A DNA stretch of 64,000 nucleotides from Styela clava (GCF_964204865.1 NC_135250.1:8866001-8930000); one strand, 5' to 3'. Counted from the stretch's first letter, positions 12,461-26,430 are shown. Program-made: numbers and translations. Notes: generated by a model not told the origin, from the letters alone.

Positions 12461-13609
12461 CTTCTCCTCACGTTCCAGACATACCGATAGAGTTTGGTTT
12501 GTGGTTTATTTTTAGTAGACTGAAATTAAATTCAAAAAGAGAGCTATGCTCGAATATGTGAAAACGGGGACAAAAGTAAGTTATTTTATCGTCAATTCCC
12601 CGATAATCATATGCGGTAACTTACCAAGCGGACAACTCGACTACCCAGGGTACCGTTTACGGTACAGGGATTGTCATAGCTTTTTCAGGCACTGTGACTA
12701 TGATTCAGTTCAACGTGAATTGAAATGCCAACAGAATAATAACAAAACGACCCATGGGTCCCACTCTGTGTCCAATATCCGTCGATAAAACACGGTAAGT
12801 AGTAGAGTTGAGCACAAACAGCATTCAGGTCTCCAAAAAACAGGACTCTGTTTCAACAAACAGGATCGGATCAGGAGTGGGAATATTCTCGGTTGCTCGA
12901 AGTCAATCAGGAGTACCAACTAAATCTATAATATAAGCGATAGAAGTATCGTACGTACTTGCATAATTTAAGCGGAATTAAATTATCCGTACATAACTAT
13001 TAAAACATAATCGTGCCTCGTTTGGATGATACCGGGTGGATCCGAGTTTACCACTGTTGGACAAGTCTGAACGTGGTGTTTTGTAATTTTTAACAGTGTT
13101 TGGATGCTGTTGTCGGGTTGCGGCGAATAACTCACATGCCTGTATGTTTTAATAATTTGTTGCGCATTACCAAAGAAATGAATATGTAGGTGTCTTCAAA
13201 ATGAAATGTTTAAATGTGATTGTAGTGAATACTGGAACCATGGATGACCAAGCCTCGCGTAAGCTATTATTCCCATGCTTTGGTAAAAATTGTTTTAGCG
13301 TATGGGTCATAAAATATGCTTTAGTTTAAATTGAGTCATGCTTAATAGACAGCGCTTAGATATTTAGTTTGAATTAGAATATGCATAAAGTTTTGGTTGG
13401 ATGCCTATTGTTCATATGTATGTATGTATGTTTATTAGTCTCGTAAAATAAATATATATATATAAAAGAGTTAAAGTAATTATCAATACTGAAGACGGAA
13501 TGTATGTACAAGACCATACTGACCTAAAACACACGAATGTGCGGCATGCACCCCTTATGATAAGCGTAAAATATGATAAGTCAAATACGTATAATACGGT
13601 CATTTATAC
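12461..13609. other. Intergenic, nothing identified
   Basis: Spacer with short motif-free frames only. A GTAT/TATG microsatellite lies near 13416-13432 and a short AT run near 13450-13465. Confidence 0.4.
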
Positions 13610-14525
13610 CAGTGGTTACCAACCTTCCTACCCTGGCGGACCGGTAAAATTAAATGTATTCGCGGACCGGCAAAAAACTGAAATCACCGGAACAGAAAAG
13701 AATAGCATATATTTGCGCAATGACATGCAGTGCTGGGCACCCATTATGCGTAAGAAATGCACGCATAAAACATCTCACATGAAAAACATGTACATGCCCA
13801 ATCATGTACAAACACAGTTAACTCTAGTGATAATTTTGCTGCTGTTTCGTTTCCAATATGGGGTTGCAAACGAGGCCTCAGAGAAGTTTCTGCAACACGT
13901 AGCTCTGCAGCGGCGTGCAGCCGATTTCTTTGCTTCGTTTTTATTAAAGCTAGTGATGAAATTTTTTTCTCATAACGCCGTAACTGGTTGAAAATGCGGA
14001 CAACAGTTTGATTGCTCGATTACTTAGCGAGGGTATTCGTTATCATTGTGACAGTGATTCTTTTCTAAATCTAGACTGTAAATTAAAATCACAATTTCAA
14101 TCAAGCGTTTTTGTTTTCATCGTATTCATCATATTAAAATCTGCAGTTGATCGACGCCTCAAACGAAATGGATTTACATTACAATGACAAAATCGTCGGT
14201 AACTTGACCCCATGCTCGAAGTCCTATATGTCAGCGGCCCATGCTTTTTTGCGCGTCTCGTGACCACCGCAGGGTGGAGCAACAAGTTCATATCTTACTA
14301 GAATCGGGGCCGAAAAAGCGAAAATTGTGATTACTCGGCGCCAAGATGCCGTGAAGGACATCGCCAAGACGTCGCAATATGACGCAATATGAGAAATTGC
14401 GTAATAAACCAACGCAACGTCGTCATCAAAGCGACTGAGACGGCATAAAGACAACAAAACAACGAAATTTCTCGCGGACCGGCAAAAAAGCTTGGCGGAC
14501 CGGCACCGGCGGTTGGGAACCACTG
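13610..14525. mobile_element. Non-autonomous hAT element, 916 bp
   Basis: Left end CAGTGGTTACCAACC; right end GGTTGGGAACCACTG, its inverse with one difference. Flanks are ATTTATAC (13602-13609) and CTTTATAC (14526-14533), an 8-bp target duplication with one mismatch, as expected of hAT transposition. GC-rich repeats of GCGGACCGGC lie near both ends (about 13635-13670 and 14475-14510). The internal open frames carry no transposase motif. Confidence 0.88.
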
Positions 14526-15833
14526 CTTTATACAGACAGTTGTGCGAGGAGGGTGGGTGGGTGTGGTAACAGGGGCAAGGGTGGTATGCACCATTCAAGG
14601 GTGAGTGTTTCTAGTAATATAAGGATATTGTAGCGTGAATGCGTTCCTACAGGTCTTGGTGAAATGCGTTGTAATAAATAAATTCTCTCAAGTTATTCGT
14701 TTTTCCAAGGTACTTTGTATTTTCTAGTTCTAAATACAGCCAAAAGAGACGAGGATCCACAAAACCTATCATGATCGCATTTCAGCCATCATAGTTTTCC
14801 AGAATTGGATAAATGCATTTTTCAATCATACTGTGGACCTTGGATTATTCCAAATAAAAAAAATTCAAATGGAACTCCTAAATATTCCTGCAATAAAAAC
14901 TATAAATAATTTTGAATCTTTTATACGATCCCTGGCTATAATGCACGCATATCACTATAAGGGCTCGTAACCATTTTTGATGACGCGGTTCTTTTCTGAT
15001 ATTGTTCTCTCAAAGTTCAAAACGATTGTCCAAAGATGTTTATTGTTGAATAATTTAGTCGAAAAGTTGGTGAAATAGTAATCAAACAGAAATCCGGTAA
15101 AATACAGTGCTATTACACAGGAGGGACCAATTATAACTATACAAATTTACACGTCCTACCTTCAAGCGACCCGCACCGAAGGGTCAAGGTTCAATGCCCA
15201 GAGTTACCGTTGCCAGTTTACAAACACAATAAGAGCGGTCACTGCTTAGAATCATGGACGCTACAGCAACATAGTTTTAAATGCGGTGCTATTTTATTTT
15301 CATAGTGTTTTGGTGTGCTGGCGCCTAGCAGTAAACCTGATAATACATACAGACATAAGTGCCACTTGATCTCACAAGTCACAATATAATTTTGATGTTT
15401 TGTTGGACATAGTAATGAGTGTGTGCTAGTGTACGTAATACAGCAGACTTCGCAATGTTTATATGCGGTTGTACTGAGCACTATAATTGTATAAAACAGT
15501 CCCCTATGTAGTTCTAGATTCGGCAATGTTTAAATGTGAGTTTGGGAAACATGATAATGCATATTTTCAAGTGTTCAGATGTGTGTCTAATGAACATGAA
15601 ATTCGTCAGAGTCTTAAAATTCTGACTCCGCTCATCTCTTGTAAGTACTTCTATGTAACTCCAACAGTGACTATGTCTGGGAGGGGTCACACTCACAGGT
15701 CACGAGATAAACAACAGCAACTAAAATTTCAAGCGAGCCACACGAATCCTCCAGGATTGGACATCCCTGTCCCAGGATTGGATCATCCCTTTCTAGAAAA
15801 CGTTCTTTTTTTTAGATGAAAATATTTGGGTGC
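14526..15833. other. Intergenic, nothing identified
   Basis: Only short frames without recognisable domains. No splice-compatible conserved exon was found. Confidence 0.4.
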
Positions 15834-16010
15834 TTCTGAAGTATGCGTACCAAGATGGCGGACACCGGGCGTATCATGTGTACCGGGTTAGGGTTAGGCC
15901 ATAATTTTATTCTAATTTTCCTTATTTTTTTTTTCCTTAGTTCGGGACTAGCCAAGTGACTACCGTAGTATTTGTATCTAAATTATGGTTTAACCTGGTA
16001 CACATACTAC
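15834..16010. repeat. Diverged copy of the CACCAAGATGGCG foldback repeat
   Basis: The left arm (CTGAAGTATGCGTACCAAGATGGCG, 15836-15860) matches the arm of the palindrome at 35263-35366. It is followed by GGGTTAGGGTTAGG and, at about 15985-16003, by AACCTGGTACACAT as a partial second arm. The A/T-rich middle is about 90 bp. This looks like an older or partly deleted copy of a short dispersed inverted-repeat element. Confidence 0.55.
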
Positions 16011-17710
16011 GTTCCGGCAACAAATTCGCAGTTCTCATGGTCCAAAAACCAGTTTTACGTTGATCAGCAGGCCTGAAAATTCCCAATAAAAATTGCTCTG
16101 GATAGTTACAGCATTTTTCAACGCCGTCTCGATAAACATTTGTTGTGTGTGTGTGTTGTCAGGTTGCTCAATAGCTGCGTTTATGATTTGTTTGAATGAC
16201 CATACCTCACAATCAAGCGTATGCGTGTTAGAAGTTATTCTATGTTTACCTCCATATTGATATGTCGTACAAAGTTTTTTTCAGATATCAGTGCCGGGGA
16301 TAAAATGACATTTTTTATATCAGAATGGTAAATTGTAATTATAGTAGCTCTGTCTTTCGATTGCTACCGAAACTGCAAAATATACTGAAGTACTACTTCA
16401 GGAATTAATACCGAGATAATTTCTAATGTCCAGAACCACGTAACCCATTAATAAATGTAGATACGCATATAATTAAAGCTGTTTATTTTGATCCATACTC
16501 AATCTCTAGAATGAAATTTATTTCAGGTAAGATTGATTGCTTTTCACCAAATACTGAAAATCGAGACACAAATTGGTGAACATTAGTTTTGACCTTGTTT
16601 CAAGAACAAGCCGTAACAAATCATGATGGAAACATTATTTCTAATTGTACTGATAATGAATGGTGTTTCCCAATCTCTCATCGTTTGGGTTGTTTCGGGA
16701 AACCACTTGAACTTGTGTATGACTCCCTCGTTTACGTTATGTTGAATATAACTGCTTCTGTTGCCTCTCATTCGAATCGCATTCCGAGGAAATTTGTATT
16801 TATTTTGCGCACTCAAGAAGGGTTTCATCGGCAGTTTTGTTTATGCAACACAATTTTACTTTGTAAAGTTAGCTTGCGTTTATATGAGATCATTTCGTTT
16901 CTTCGTCAAACAATTTTCTTAGTTCCGTTATATAAGAATGGTTAATATAGTATGTAAGTAGGTAGGTATTTCGAATCAAAGTCCCGAAATGGGACACGAG
17001 AGTAAGATACCCATTTCTGAAGACATTCACTTCGGCGGAAACGCGAAATATATTGCAAATATCGAGGGAATACCCCAGACTGACTGCCTGCCAGATATAA
17101 GCCCAGTTTTGGAAACTACCTCAAAATTCAGTAGCGCGTTGGTGTAAAGGCAGGTAAGGTATGCTTTTTATGTCGATTATCCGACCCGGGGCGTAATAAA
17201 TTTGGTAGAGTTAAACGTTTCCGATGAGAAATCAGAATGGTGTTCAAGTCAGTTTGAATAAAAAGCTGGTTCTTTCACTCTCACACGGACAAAAATATGA
17301 ACTCGTATACACACAAATCGGAATGTACTGTTTGTTTGCGTAATGTTGCGAACGGGTCAGTCATATTACGCTTTATTTAATTTCCGCTTGGTTGACCACC
17401 ACTTCAAAACGATGAAAACCAGTTTCCGGATACCTAGCCAACATTCATGTTAGTCGCAACGAAAAGAGAATATCGATAACGACGGAAGATTTGGGGTGAT
17501 CTCCCCTGGCTGTCGTGCACAGTTGCTTATCATCAAAAAGTTGTAAAACAACGAAAGTTATAATTCCCTAGCAGTTCTCTATAATCTCAGTTCTCTATAT
17601 AAGATGGATTTCGAGATGCTAGAAACCAGTATGATTGAATTTGCGAAACTTGAATGGTTAACATCGTACGATATAAAAGATCTCCATCTTGGCAACTCTG
17701 AATAAATAAA

Positions 17711-18733
17711 ATGTCAAAGGTAAGTTTGCTTTACTTGAATTTAAAAATTCTCGGAAGAATACTATAGAGCAAAATTTATAGACTTTTGAATCAAGATCGC
17801 TAAAATAGTCATGCAGGCCAAATAGAGGCTATGCGATGTGAGTTGCCAGTAGATCTAACTACTTATAGAAGTACCAGTAGACACTTTTGCATTCTATTAG
17901 ATGGGAGTAAAAAAAATCCTGGAACTTTTTTAGGGTATTCACTATGATTTGTTATATCAGTCTATGAACAAAATAAATTAAAAAATAAATTTTCTTTAAT
18001 TTATTTTAATGTGGTAATCTGGTAAATATTTCTAACATTAAATCATAATAATCTTGTTTTAGGTAACATGTATAATTCAACTGCTTTTTATCACAATCGT
18101 AGCGGTCTCCGTCCAAGATGTTACATGTTGGGATCCATTGTAAGAAATTATATTATTTTGAGAAACTAGTTCTTGTGTAGAACAAAATATCGTGCGGATA
18201 GCCTATATATCTATTCATATTAGAGAAGAGTTTACAAAATCTGGCTTTAGATTTGAATGTATTTTCGCCATTTTGTTTCTTTAGTTGCCATGCGGATTTT
18301 AACAACCCAAATCAAGTTTGGATTTTCATTTGGTTTATGTTATGCGAGTACACCATAAAGGTTTTGCTGATATTTGTCAAGAGCCCGAATAATCAAAACT
18401 TAGCCTACATTCATGATCATGTTATTCAGTTCAGATGAATCATTGCTTTTTGGCTGTCACATTAAGAAAGAAAGCGAAGTCGCCTTAAACCTGAACTCGT
18501 TCGAACCAAAGTTGGAAATAAAAGTTGAATGCAAAGAAGGGATCGAATTTACTACTTTCATGTGTCTGCAGTTTTGCTACGATCCAGTCAATCAAAATTC
18601 TCCCAGATCGATTCCAGGCAAAGTCCTCAGAAACAAAGATTTGTTTGAGCAAAAAACGTTTAATACAACGACTCATAAACAAAGAAGAATAAAAGTTACC
18701 TATGGATGTAGATGTGTGTTGGAAGATAAATAG
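17711..18733 (+). CDS. Small secreted cysteine-rich protein, copy 1 (3 exons), cystine-knot cytokine-like
   Basis: Exons: 17711-17719 (MSK), 18063-18139 and 18430-18733; 129 residues. Exon 2 supplies the rest of a signal peptide (CIIQLLFITIVAVSVQ) and ends in TCWDP. The mature part of about 105 residues has seven cysteines: CWDP, FGC, VEC, FMC, QFC and GCRC. The spacing of the last ones (VECxxxxxFxTFMCLxFCYDP ... RRIKVTYGCRCVL) suggests a small disulphide-rich, growth-factor-like fold. The C-terminal V-x-x-GC-x-CV resembles the end of IL-17 family cytokines, but I cannot align the rest, so this is only a suggestion. Two paralogues share the exact exon plan, including a 9-bp first coding exon. 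Splice sites are GT-AG and phases agree (0, then 2). Confidence 0.78.
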
Positions 18734-19606
18734 GCTTTTAAAGACCAACATACAATGTCCAATAATACTTCGCTATTTCTGCTGTCCTATTTATTTATTT
18801 ATTGCAACATAATTTAATTTATTATCGTATTTATAACATTTGCCAACTACATTATTTACTATTTTCCTACTTGAACAATCATGTTTGTTCACAATTAATT
18901 ATTTTTTGGGTATGCAATGAATATAGGTAATTATGGCTGCGTGTTAGTTATATGGTCCATCAATGTCTCTTCTCTACATGAGTACACAAACAGATGCGTC
19001 TCGGTGAACCAAAGTAAAAGTTCATTCCCTGGGTCAATTAAGCGCCATCATAACATGCTGTGAATCAAGTGCCATGCTAACGGGTATTCTGAGTTCTTGT
19101 CATGCCTAGATGGTTATGTGATCAATACTTCGTCACGGCTAATTAAATATATAGGTAGATTGTGGGAATCTTAAAAGAGAATATTTGAGCCAGACTAAAA
19201 GTTCAGTTTCATCAAATTTCATAATATTCAAATCCTCCTCTTTATAAATTGAAAATAGATTGCTCATTAGTCAGAAAATGGCGTCATATATTCTGATATT
19301 ATTTGAAAAATCCTCGAATGTATAAATCCCAATTTCATATTGGATTAACCTCATGGACTATGTGAATCTTTGATTAGAATAGTGTAAGAAATAATGAATA
19401 TTTTTATAGATCCGACTTTTATTATTAGATCGTGCCTATACGTTCATATTTAGACAGGGGCTTTATAGAAAAGAATTATTCATTTTACTAAACGATGTTA
19501 CCAAGAGTCACTTTCCATTTTTCTATTTAATTTACGCATACCTTATAAATACTAACCAACACAGATCCATTTTGATATCATTATAGACTATAGAGACTGG
19601 GGTCAT
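18734..19606. other. 3' flank of cysteine-rich copy 1, repeat-rich
   Basis: No further exon seen. A segment at about 19125-19390 (CGGCTAATTAAATATATAGG onward) recurs at about 24350-24560, where it opens the shortened copy B of the segmental duplication. Confidence 0.5.
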
Positions 19607-20126
19607 CAGTGGCGTAGCATCCACCCCCGCAACCTCCGCGGTCGCGGGAGGGCCCACATCGCAAAGGGGCCCATGCGGTTAGAATTTAGAAATTGAAGCC
19701 GCAAAACCAAAAGCTGCATTGCAAAACCATTGATGCACATCTTATAACGTTGATGTTAGTTCTGCTCAAATCGTTTTGTCACGTAACAATGCCAGGGAGT
19801 CGTCGATTTTCGGCATGTTGCGGTTTGATCGCACCGGCAAAATTACGAAGGCTGTCTGAATGATGTCGAAAGCAAAACCTCTCAGTGGCGCACAGAAACG
19901 CAGAAAAGGGGCAGAAGAGGAAGCACGTATGAAAAAATTTAAGTAACCAATAAGTAACCAAGATAAACGGCAAATTTTAGGTTTTTTAATAGCGACATGT
20001 TATGCTTTTTGACGAAATGAAAAAAGCGTTGTTTTAGCCTATGTCCGAGAGTTTTTTGGGTCATTTCCACGAAATATTTTTGCGGGGGGGGGGGGGGGGG
20101 GGCACGAGAGTCTTGCTACGCCACTG
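19607..20126. mobile_element. Non-autonomous hAT-like element, 520 bp, perfect 8-bp target duplication
   Basis: Ends CAGTGGCGTAGC and GCTACGCCACTG are exact inverse copies. The flanking 8 bp GGGGTCAT occurs on both sides (19599-19606 and 20127-20134). The element is present in copy A but not at the matching place in copy C, so it arrived after the duplication or was lost from C. A run of 19 G (20084-20102) lies near the right end. No transposase coding is left. Confidence 0.92.
20084..20102. repeat. Poly-G tract of 19 bases
   Basis: Uninterrupted G19 inside the hAT-like element at 19607-20126. It is striking in such an AT-rich region; its length may be unreliable because homopolymers are hard to sequence. 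Confidence 0.9.
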
Positions 20127-20134
20127 GGGGTCAT

Positions 20135-23100
20135 GAGCGCGAAATCCCATTCTCCAATAATAACAACAACGGAATATGCCATTGTATTTCCTCACTCTTT
20201 CGTTTGGCTAGTCGAATACGAAACATACTAGGAAGTAGTTGTCAGAAAATTGGAAAAAATAAAAAAACTTCGAAGGAAACAAATCTGGCTCTCGATTATA
20301 ATTAATCATCTATTTATACAATGAAGTAGTTATTATTTATCGATTTTAATCGGTAAGTATGTTGATAGGTATTTGTCTACTTGATAGGTATATTTAATCT
20401 ACTCCAGATTTTGCATATGCATTCATCATATGTCGTACCAGAAGCCTATTGATTTTGGATAAATTATGTCAAATAATTAGCGAGTTATCAATTAATTAGT
20501 GATGGGACACAAGGTGTCACTATGGAGTAAGAGCGCTGTTTTGGGGGATCCCCTAACTTTCGATCGATAAGTCTTTGGTCTCTCACCGATTTCTCGTAAT
20601 ATATCGCACTGTCACTGATTTAACTCCTATTCATTTTTGTGCTTTCAAGAACGTCGTAAAACTGCAGGGCATATTTCGGGTGCACATATCGGGACTCAAC
20701 ACATGGAAAACTTCAAATTAAATTTGTGATGTTACTTTAAACAAAACTTTTACGTGTCAAAATAACATCGGAATATAAGTTTACTAAAGAATTAGATATC
20801 AACGTCATTTACAGCTACATCTGTTGTACATCTGGGAAATGTATAAATGATAAGTGATTTCATGACCCCTTGCATAGTATTATTATCTAAATTTTTAGGA
20901 TTTATTTCGCACCTATACATTTCCCCTAAATTTTCGTTATTGATTACGTAAACATCTATAGCTATGCGTGCTCAAACGTCATGACATGGACTGACGTCAT
21001 AGTATAATAACGGGTTCCCCTTGAATAGTATCATGATCTAAATTTTTATGATTTATTTAGCACCTATACATTTCCCTAATTTTTCAATATTAATTACGTA
21101 AACAAATATATCTATGGGTGCTCAAACTGCATGACATCATTCTATTGACTGACGTCATAGTATAACGATGAGTTCTCATTTTCGTCACAACAATAGAAAA
21201 ATCGTGTTGTGTGTGAAGCATAAGCGGAAGTGTTGTCAAATGACCAGGTTTAACTTCAAAGCAAATCAAGCTAGCTGTCGGTTGAAATAAATTGTAGAAT
21301 TGCACAATTAGGTTAATATTTAAAATACATCACCCTGCGGACACAATGAATAGATGTGTTTTCTGTTACAACATTCCTCTTTTCGTCTCTGTTATTGTAA
21401 TGAATGGTGATATTTATATCAGGCGCAGATTAGTTATTAGCATTAATATCCTGCAGTTCGAAGTTTTTACAGTCTATTATTTGAAGGCTAGCGTCAGAAA
21501 ATCATAAACTTACTTAAAAAATTGATAACAACATCGTTTTCAACTACTATAAATAAACAAACGAAATAGTACTTGTTGTGTAATTAATTGGTATAAAATG
21601 TTCACGGTGCCTGCATTGAAGTGTAGTTTTTTATATCTTTACATTCCGAACACAATTATTTCAATCTATGATTCTCATTCAGGATTCGAAATATAAAAAA
21701 TTGGGATCCGGGATGAACAAGGAAAGTTGAATTTTTTGCCAAGTCACGATTTTTTCGATGAGTTCGAAGAGTATGGCGCTTAGTATTTTATTAGCAAATG
21801 ACTTTTTTTTAGTCATTATCAAGTGTTTATGTTAATAACAATCAAATACATTTTTTTGTTCAACTACTAAACGAATAAGGTGTTCTAAGTATAATGTGAG
21901 ATTTTTTTATCGAGAAATATCATGATATAGTTGTCATAAACTAAACATATCAATCCAATTGGTAATATAAAACTGGGTGTCTATTGCATTACATGAATAA
22001 GAGGCATTTTGGCGATCTATAATCAGAACGGTGATTTCTGACAGATAAGGAGTTTTGTGAGGGGAATAACCTGGTAAACGGGACATATATGTGTTCCTCG
22101 ACATTCCGCGATTTCACGATTTTATCAGAATGGTGATTTTCGACGAATCGGGGGTTAGGTGCGGGGAAGAATAAATTTATTATCTTTTGGTATGTCCCTA
22201 TTGTTTAGATAAAAATGTGAAAAGAAAGGAAAATAAACTGGTTATGGTAAAATCATGATTGATAAATTACCCTTTCCAATTGGACTTAATTTAGGGCTTT
22301 AGGCTATAAAACTGTACCATCGCTTCATTCCGCTGACAGCCAATCAGGTTTTCTTCCTGCAAAAATGCCTTTTTTAATTTTGTCTTTTAAATGTAATGTA
22401 CATCTCCCCCCAAATTATTACCAAACTAAAACAGCCATTTTACCATAAGTTATATACATATCTATAATAACGATGATGATAAAATATGTCAAAATATTGA
22501 TTCGGTTCAATTCTTTTTCAACAGTCAACACCTGTTATTATTAGCACACAACCTATGACTTCAAATTTGTCCTATATTATATGTAGTAAAGTGAAAGTAT
22601 CCTAAATAAAGAACGGACGACGTGGCTTAACACAACTACATTGTTGTAATTTTGCGTCGCTTACGTTCAGATTGCTCAGCGGTATTTTCATTCATGAAGC
22701 ATAAAAGGAATATATCATGAGACTCAATGGCCCAAAAATAATATGCTTGACATAGTTGAACCCATAATTCGAGGGAGATAAATTGACAGCATAAATTCAA
22801 TCGTTTGCGAAAACTTTCCCACACGAAAAAATGTCAAGTAACGTCATAGATCCTGAAAATTCTTGAAATTTTCTCTTTGTTATAGCCTTCTTAATTTTAT
22901 TTTAAATTTGAAAAATGAGACAACAGAACTAACTCTGTGCGATGATGTGCGGAACTCCTTCGGGGTGAGAACACACTTGTCTAAAAAATCCAAATAAATG
23001 AATGAAATAATTAAATACGATTTCAACATTGCGTAACATTCGATTATGATGTCAACAGTATGTTGGCATCGGTCGTTAGATTTGAGGAAGAAAATGGCTG

Positions 23101-24340
23101 CTATCAAATTAAATAAATAGTCAACATTACGTAATTACTTTGTCTTAGCCTTTAGACCATATTCATTACATCACAGTCACAATTCTCAGTACTGTAGACT
23201 CAAATATTTTAGGGAATTGTCTATGCAATTTTCACAAACTGGTTGATGGGAATGGACTACTGTAAGGATGAATTCGATTTATTTGATTTGTTTCAAATTA
23301 CGTAATCAACTTACCATTTTAATGTTTGCCGTTACTTACTAAAGTTGTTCCCCTTTCCTGAACTCACGAAAAAAGTCTTCCGCGGTTGGTAGTCCTGTCA
23401 TTTTCTGAATTTATGTGTTCAGGACAGGATAACAAGTGGGGTAAAAATATCCGACCTTACTGTAAGATGTTTTAACCATTGAATGGGGGTTTTCAATCAG
23501 AACAATACTGAACAACGACCACCACCCCAAGTTATAGCAATGTATTAAATATTCATGGTGCAAGTATTTATTAGAAAACGAAAACGAATTCATAAAAAAA
23601 ATGTTTTCAAATAAATATAAATGAATAAAAAACCAGAATCAAGAGAATGTATGAAAGTATTTTCAAATATTTAAATAAACACTTTATATATATTTTACAT
23701 TTATATGACGTGTATGATTTTGTATAATAAGACAGGGCGAAGCATAACCATTGATAACTCAAGTTAAATCGAGGTTATTTTACTAAAGCAAATTTGGAAT
23801 TGCTTGAAATGTCTACTTGAAAAAAATTCCAAGTGTAGAGTTTTTAATCACCACATCAGTGTCAGCAACATGAATTTAAGCGTTTTAGCAGGGTTAAGCT
23901 AAAAATGAAATTAATATTAAATTTCATAGTGACACATAAAAAAGACCGAAAATATATTTTCTGAGGAATTAAAATGCAATGAACAACAAAGTTTTTTGCA
24001 ACCATATCTTACGTTTATTCCTCTCTACTTTCCACCAAACAAAACAAAAGTTTTTTTTCTGACAAATCAACATTTTTAAATACTTTTCTTGGTTATAAAT
24101 TTGGCTACCCTTCTTGCTGGAAAGGGTTAAAACGTTTATTATTATCATTCTTGCATTCATTATATCTGTCAGTAATAATTAACACCCATAAAATATCCCC
24201 ACAGCTGATGCGGGTTGTTTTGAATTCCGTGCTTACTCGAGTGCAAACAGGTAAATGCAGCCGAGATATCCTGCAAAAGTCGGGATCAATATTTACATTA
24301 CCTAAGCCAGCTTATAAGCGTATGGGCTGTCTATCTAACC
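20135..24340. other. Gene-free distal part of duplication copy A
   Basis: Sequence shared with copies B and C but without a conserved open frame. Frames that look open here are interrupted in the other copies, which argues against coding. A short internal repeat (CACCTATACATTTCCC..., about 20910-21000 and 21060-21170) appears twice in tandem. Confidence 0.55.
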
Positions 24341-24344
24341 TTGA

Positions 24345-26430
24345 ATGTTCACGGCTAATTAAATATATAGGTAGATCGGTGGGAATCTTAAAAGAGAATA
24401 TCTAAAAGTTCAGTTTCATCAAATTTCATAATATTCAAATCCTCCTCTTTATAAATTGAAAATAGATTGCTCTTTAGTCAGAAAATTGCGTGACATATTC
24501 TGATATTGTACGAAAAATTCTCTAATATATAAATCCCAATCTTATATTAGATTAACCACATGGAACATACCAAATAATTACAGTCTACTTGGCATCATGT
24601 GAAATTGCTTTACCGCCAAACATCATGATATGGTTGTCATAAAAAAGTATATCAACCCAATTGGTAATACAGAGCTAAGTGAAAAGCATTTTTGCCCAGC
24701 TATTAAAAAACGGTGATTTCTGACAAATATAGAGTGTTGTGAGGGGAATAACCTGGTAAACGTGACATATGACGTGTTCCTCGACATTCCGTGATTTCAC
24801 GAATTTATCAGAATGGTGATTTTCGACGAATCGGGGGTTAGCTGCGGGGAAGAACCTGGTTATCGTTACGGTTACATCCGTCGAGGTCCAATAAGTTATA
24901 TTATCCTTTGTTATGTTCTATCCCTCTGTTTAGATAGAAACATTAATTTAAAAAAAATAAACTGGTTATGGTATAACCATGAGTGATGAATTACACCTTG
25001 TAATCGAACTTCAATAAGGCTGTTGAACTGTACGATCGCTCAATTTTACTGACGTTCAATCAGGTTTTCTTCCTGCGAAAATGCCTTGTTTATTTTGGCT
25101 TTAAAATGTAGTGTACATCTCCTCCCAATTTATCACCAAACTAAAATAGCATAATTCACCCTAAGTTATATATACATATTTATTTAACGATGATGATGAA
25201 ATATGTCAAAATATTTATTTGTTTTTCACTTCATTTTGAATAGTTAACTCTTGCACAGTCAACACCAAACAACCTATCACTCCAAATTCGTCCCATACTA
25301 TATATAGTAAAGTGAAAGTATCTTGAATAAAAAATGAACGACGTGGTATACCATAACTACATTGCGACTCTTACATTCAAATTAATCAGCGGTATTTTTA
25401 TTCATAAAGCACTAAAGAAATGTACCATAATACTCAATGGCCCAATAATACTATATTTTGAACAGAACACTTTTCTACATGAAAAAATATCAAGTAACGT
25501 CATAGACTCTGAAAATTCTTGAAAGTTTCCGTTCTCTTTTGTTAAAGCTTCTTTAATTACCTTTAAATTTCAAAAATAATACAACAGAACTGGCTTTGTG
25601 TGATGAAGTGCGAAACTCATTCTGGGTTAGAACAAACTTGTCTAAAAAATCAGAATAAAAAAAAAATAAATTAAATACGATTTCGACATTGCAAAATTAT
25701 TCGATTATTATTTTTACAGTATGTTGACATCAGTCGTTATATTTGAGGAAGAAAATGGCTGCTATCAAATTAAATAAATAGGCAACATTACGTTATTACA
25801 TTGTCTTAGAATTAGTGTAAGATGGTTTACCCATTGAATGGGGATTTTCAATTAGAACGATACTGAACAACAAACACCCAATTTTTTGCAATGAAGTAAA
25901 TATTCATAGTGCAGGGATTCATTAGAGAAACGAAAACGAATTCATAAAAAAATTAGTTCGAATGAATAACAATAATTTAAAAAACGAGAATAAAGAGAAT
26001 GTATGAAAGTATATTCAAATATATATTTAAGTAAACACTATGTTGCGCTTATTCTTCTCTACTTTCCATCAGACAAATCAACATTTTTAAATATTTTTCT
26101 TGGTTATAAATTTGGCTACCCTTCTTGCTGGATAGGGTTAAAACATTTATTATCATCATTCTTGCATTCATTATAACTGTCAGTAATAATTAATACCCAT
26201 AATATATCCCCACAGCTGATGCGGGTTGGTTTGAGTTTCGTGCTTACTCGAGTGCAAACAGGTAAATGTAGCCGAGATATCCTGCAAAAGTCGAGATCAA
26301 TATTTACATTACCTTAATCAGCATAAAAACGTATGGGCTGTCTGTTTAACCTGGAATTTTGACAGTTGCGATGAATCTCCGATTTTCTCGCGCACTCTTT
26401 TCTGAAGCGCCTTCTGCTTTCGGTCCATCG
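24345..26430. repeat. Segmental duplication, copy B (about 2.1 kb, gene-less)
   Basis: Begins with sequence like 19125-19390 and jumps directly to sequence like 21940-24340. It therefore represents the unit with the intervening 2.5 kb missing and without the gene. Anchors: CATGATATGGTTGTCATAAA (24625; like 21931 and 31764), AACCTGGTAAACGTGACATAT (24750), and CAGCTGATGCGGGTTG (26213; like 24203 and 33905). It is adjacent to the end of copy A, so it is a tandem third copy. Confidence 0.75.

Larger units (their letters stand above)
16340..24340. repeat. Segmental duplication, copy A (about 8 kb, with gene)
   Basis: Matches copy C (27660-34210) in the same order and orientation. Anchors include TTACCGAAACTGCAAAATATAC (16367 and 27668), the cysteine-rich gene, CAAATCTGGCT-TCGATTGTAATT-like sequence (20280 and 30724), GATTACGTAAACATCTAT (20941 and 31206), and AACCTGGTAAACGGGACATAT (22068 and 31911). 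The spacing between the copies falls from about 11.3 to 9.8 kb along the unit because of indels, including a hAT element only in copy A. Noncoding parts are visibly diverged while the gene's last exon is nearly identical. Confidence 0.85.

Noticed and set aside
13500-13991. 163-codon plus-strand frame
   Set aside because: It crosses the left end of a non-autonomous hAT element (13610), so its reading is a chance fusion of host and element.
15180-15210. Sequence reminiscent of a tRNA B box (GGTTCAATGCCC)
   Set aside because: No A box or cloverleaf could be built around it.
15887-15899. TTAGGG-like telomeric repeat
   Set aside because: Only about two units, inside a dispersed foldback repeat; not a telomere.
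16589-16945. 118-codon open frame inside duplication copy A
   Set aside because: The matching sequence in copy C (about 27855-28170) is broken by frame changes and stops, and no motif is present.
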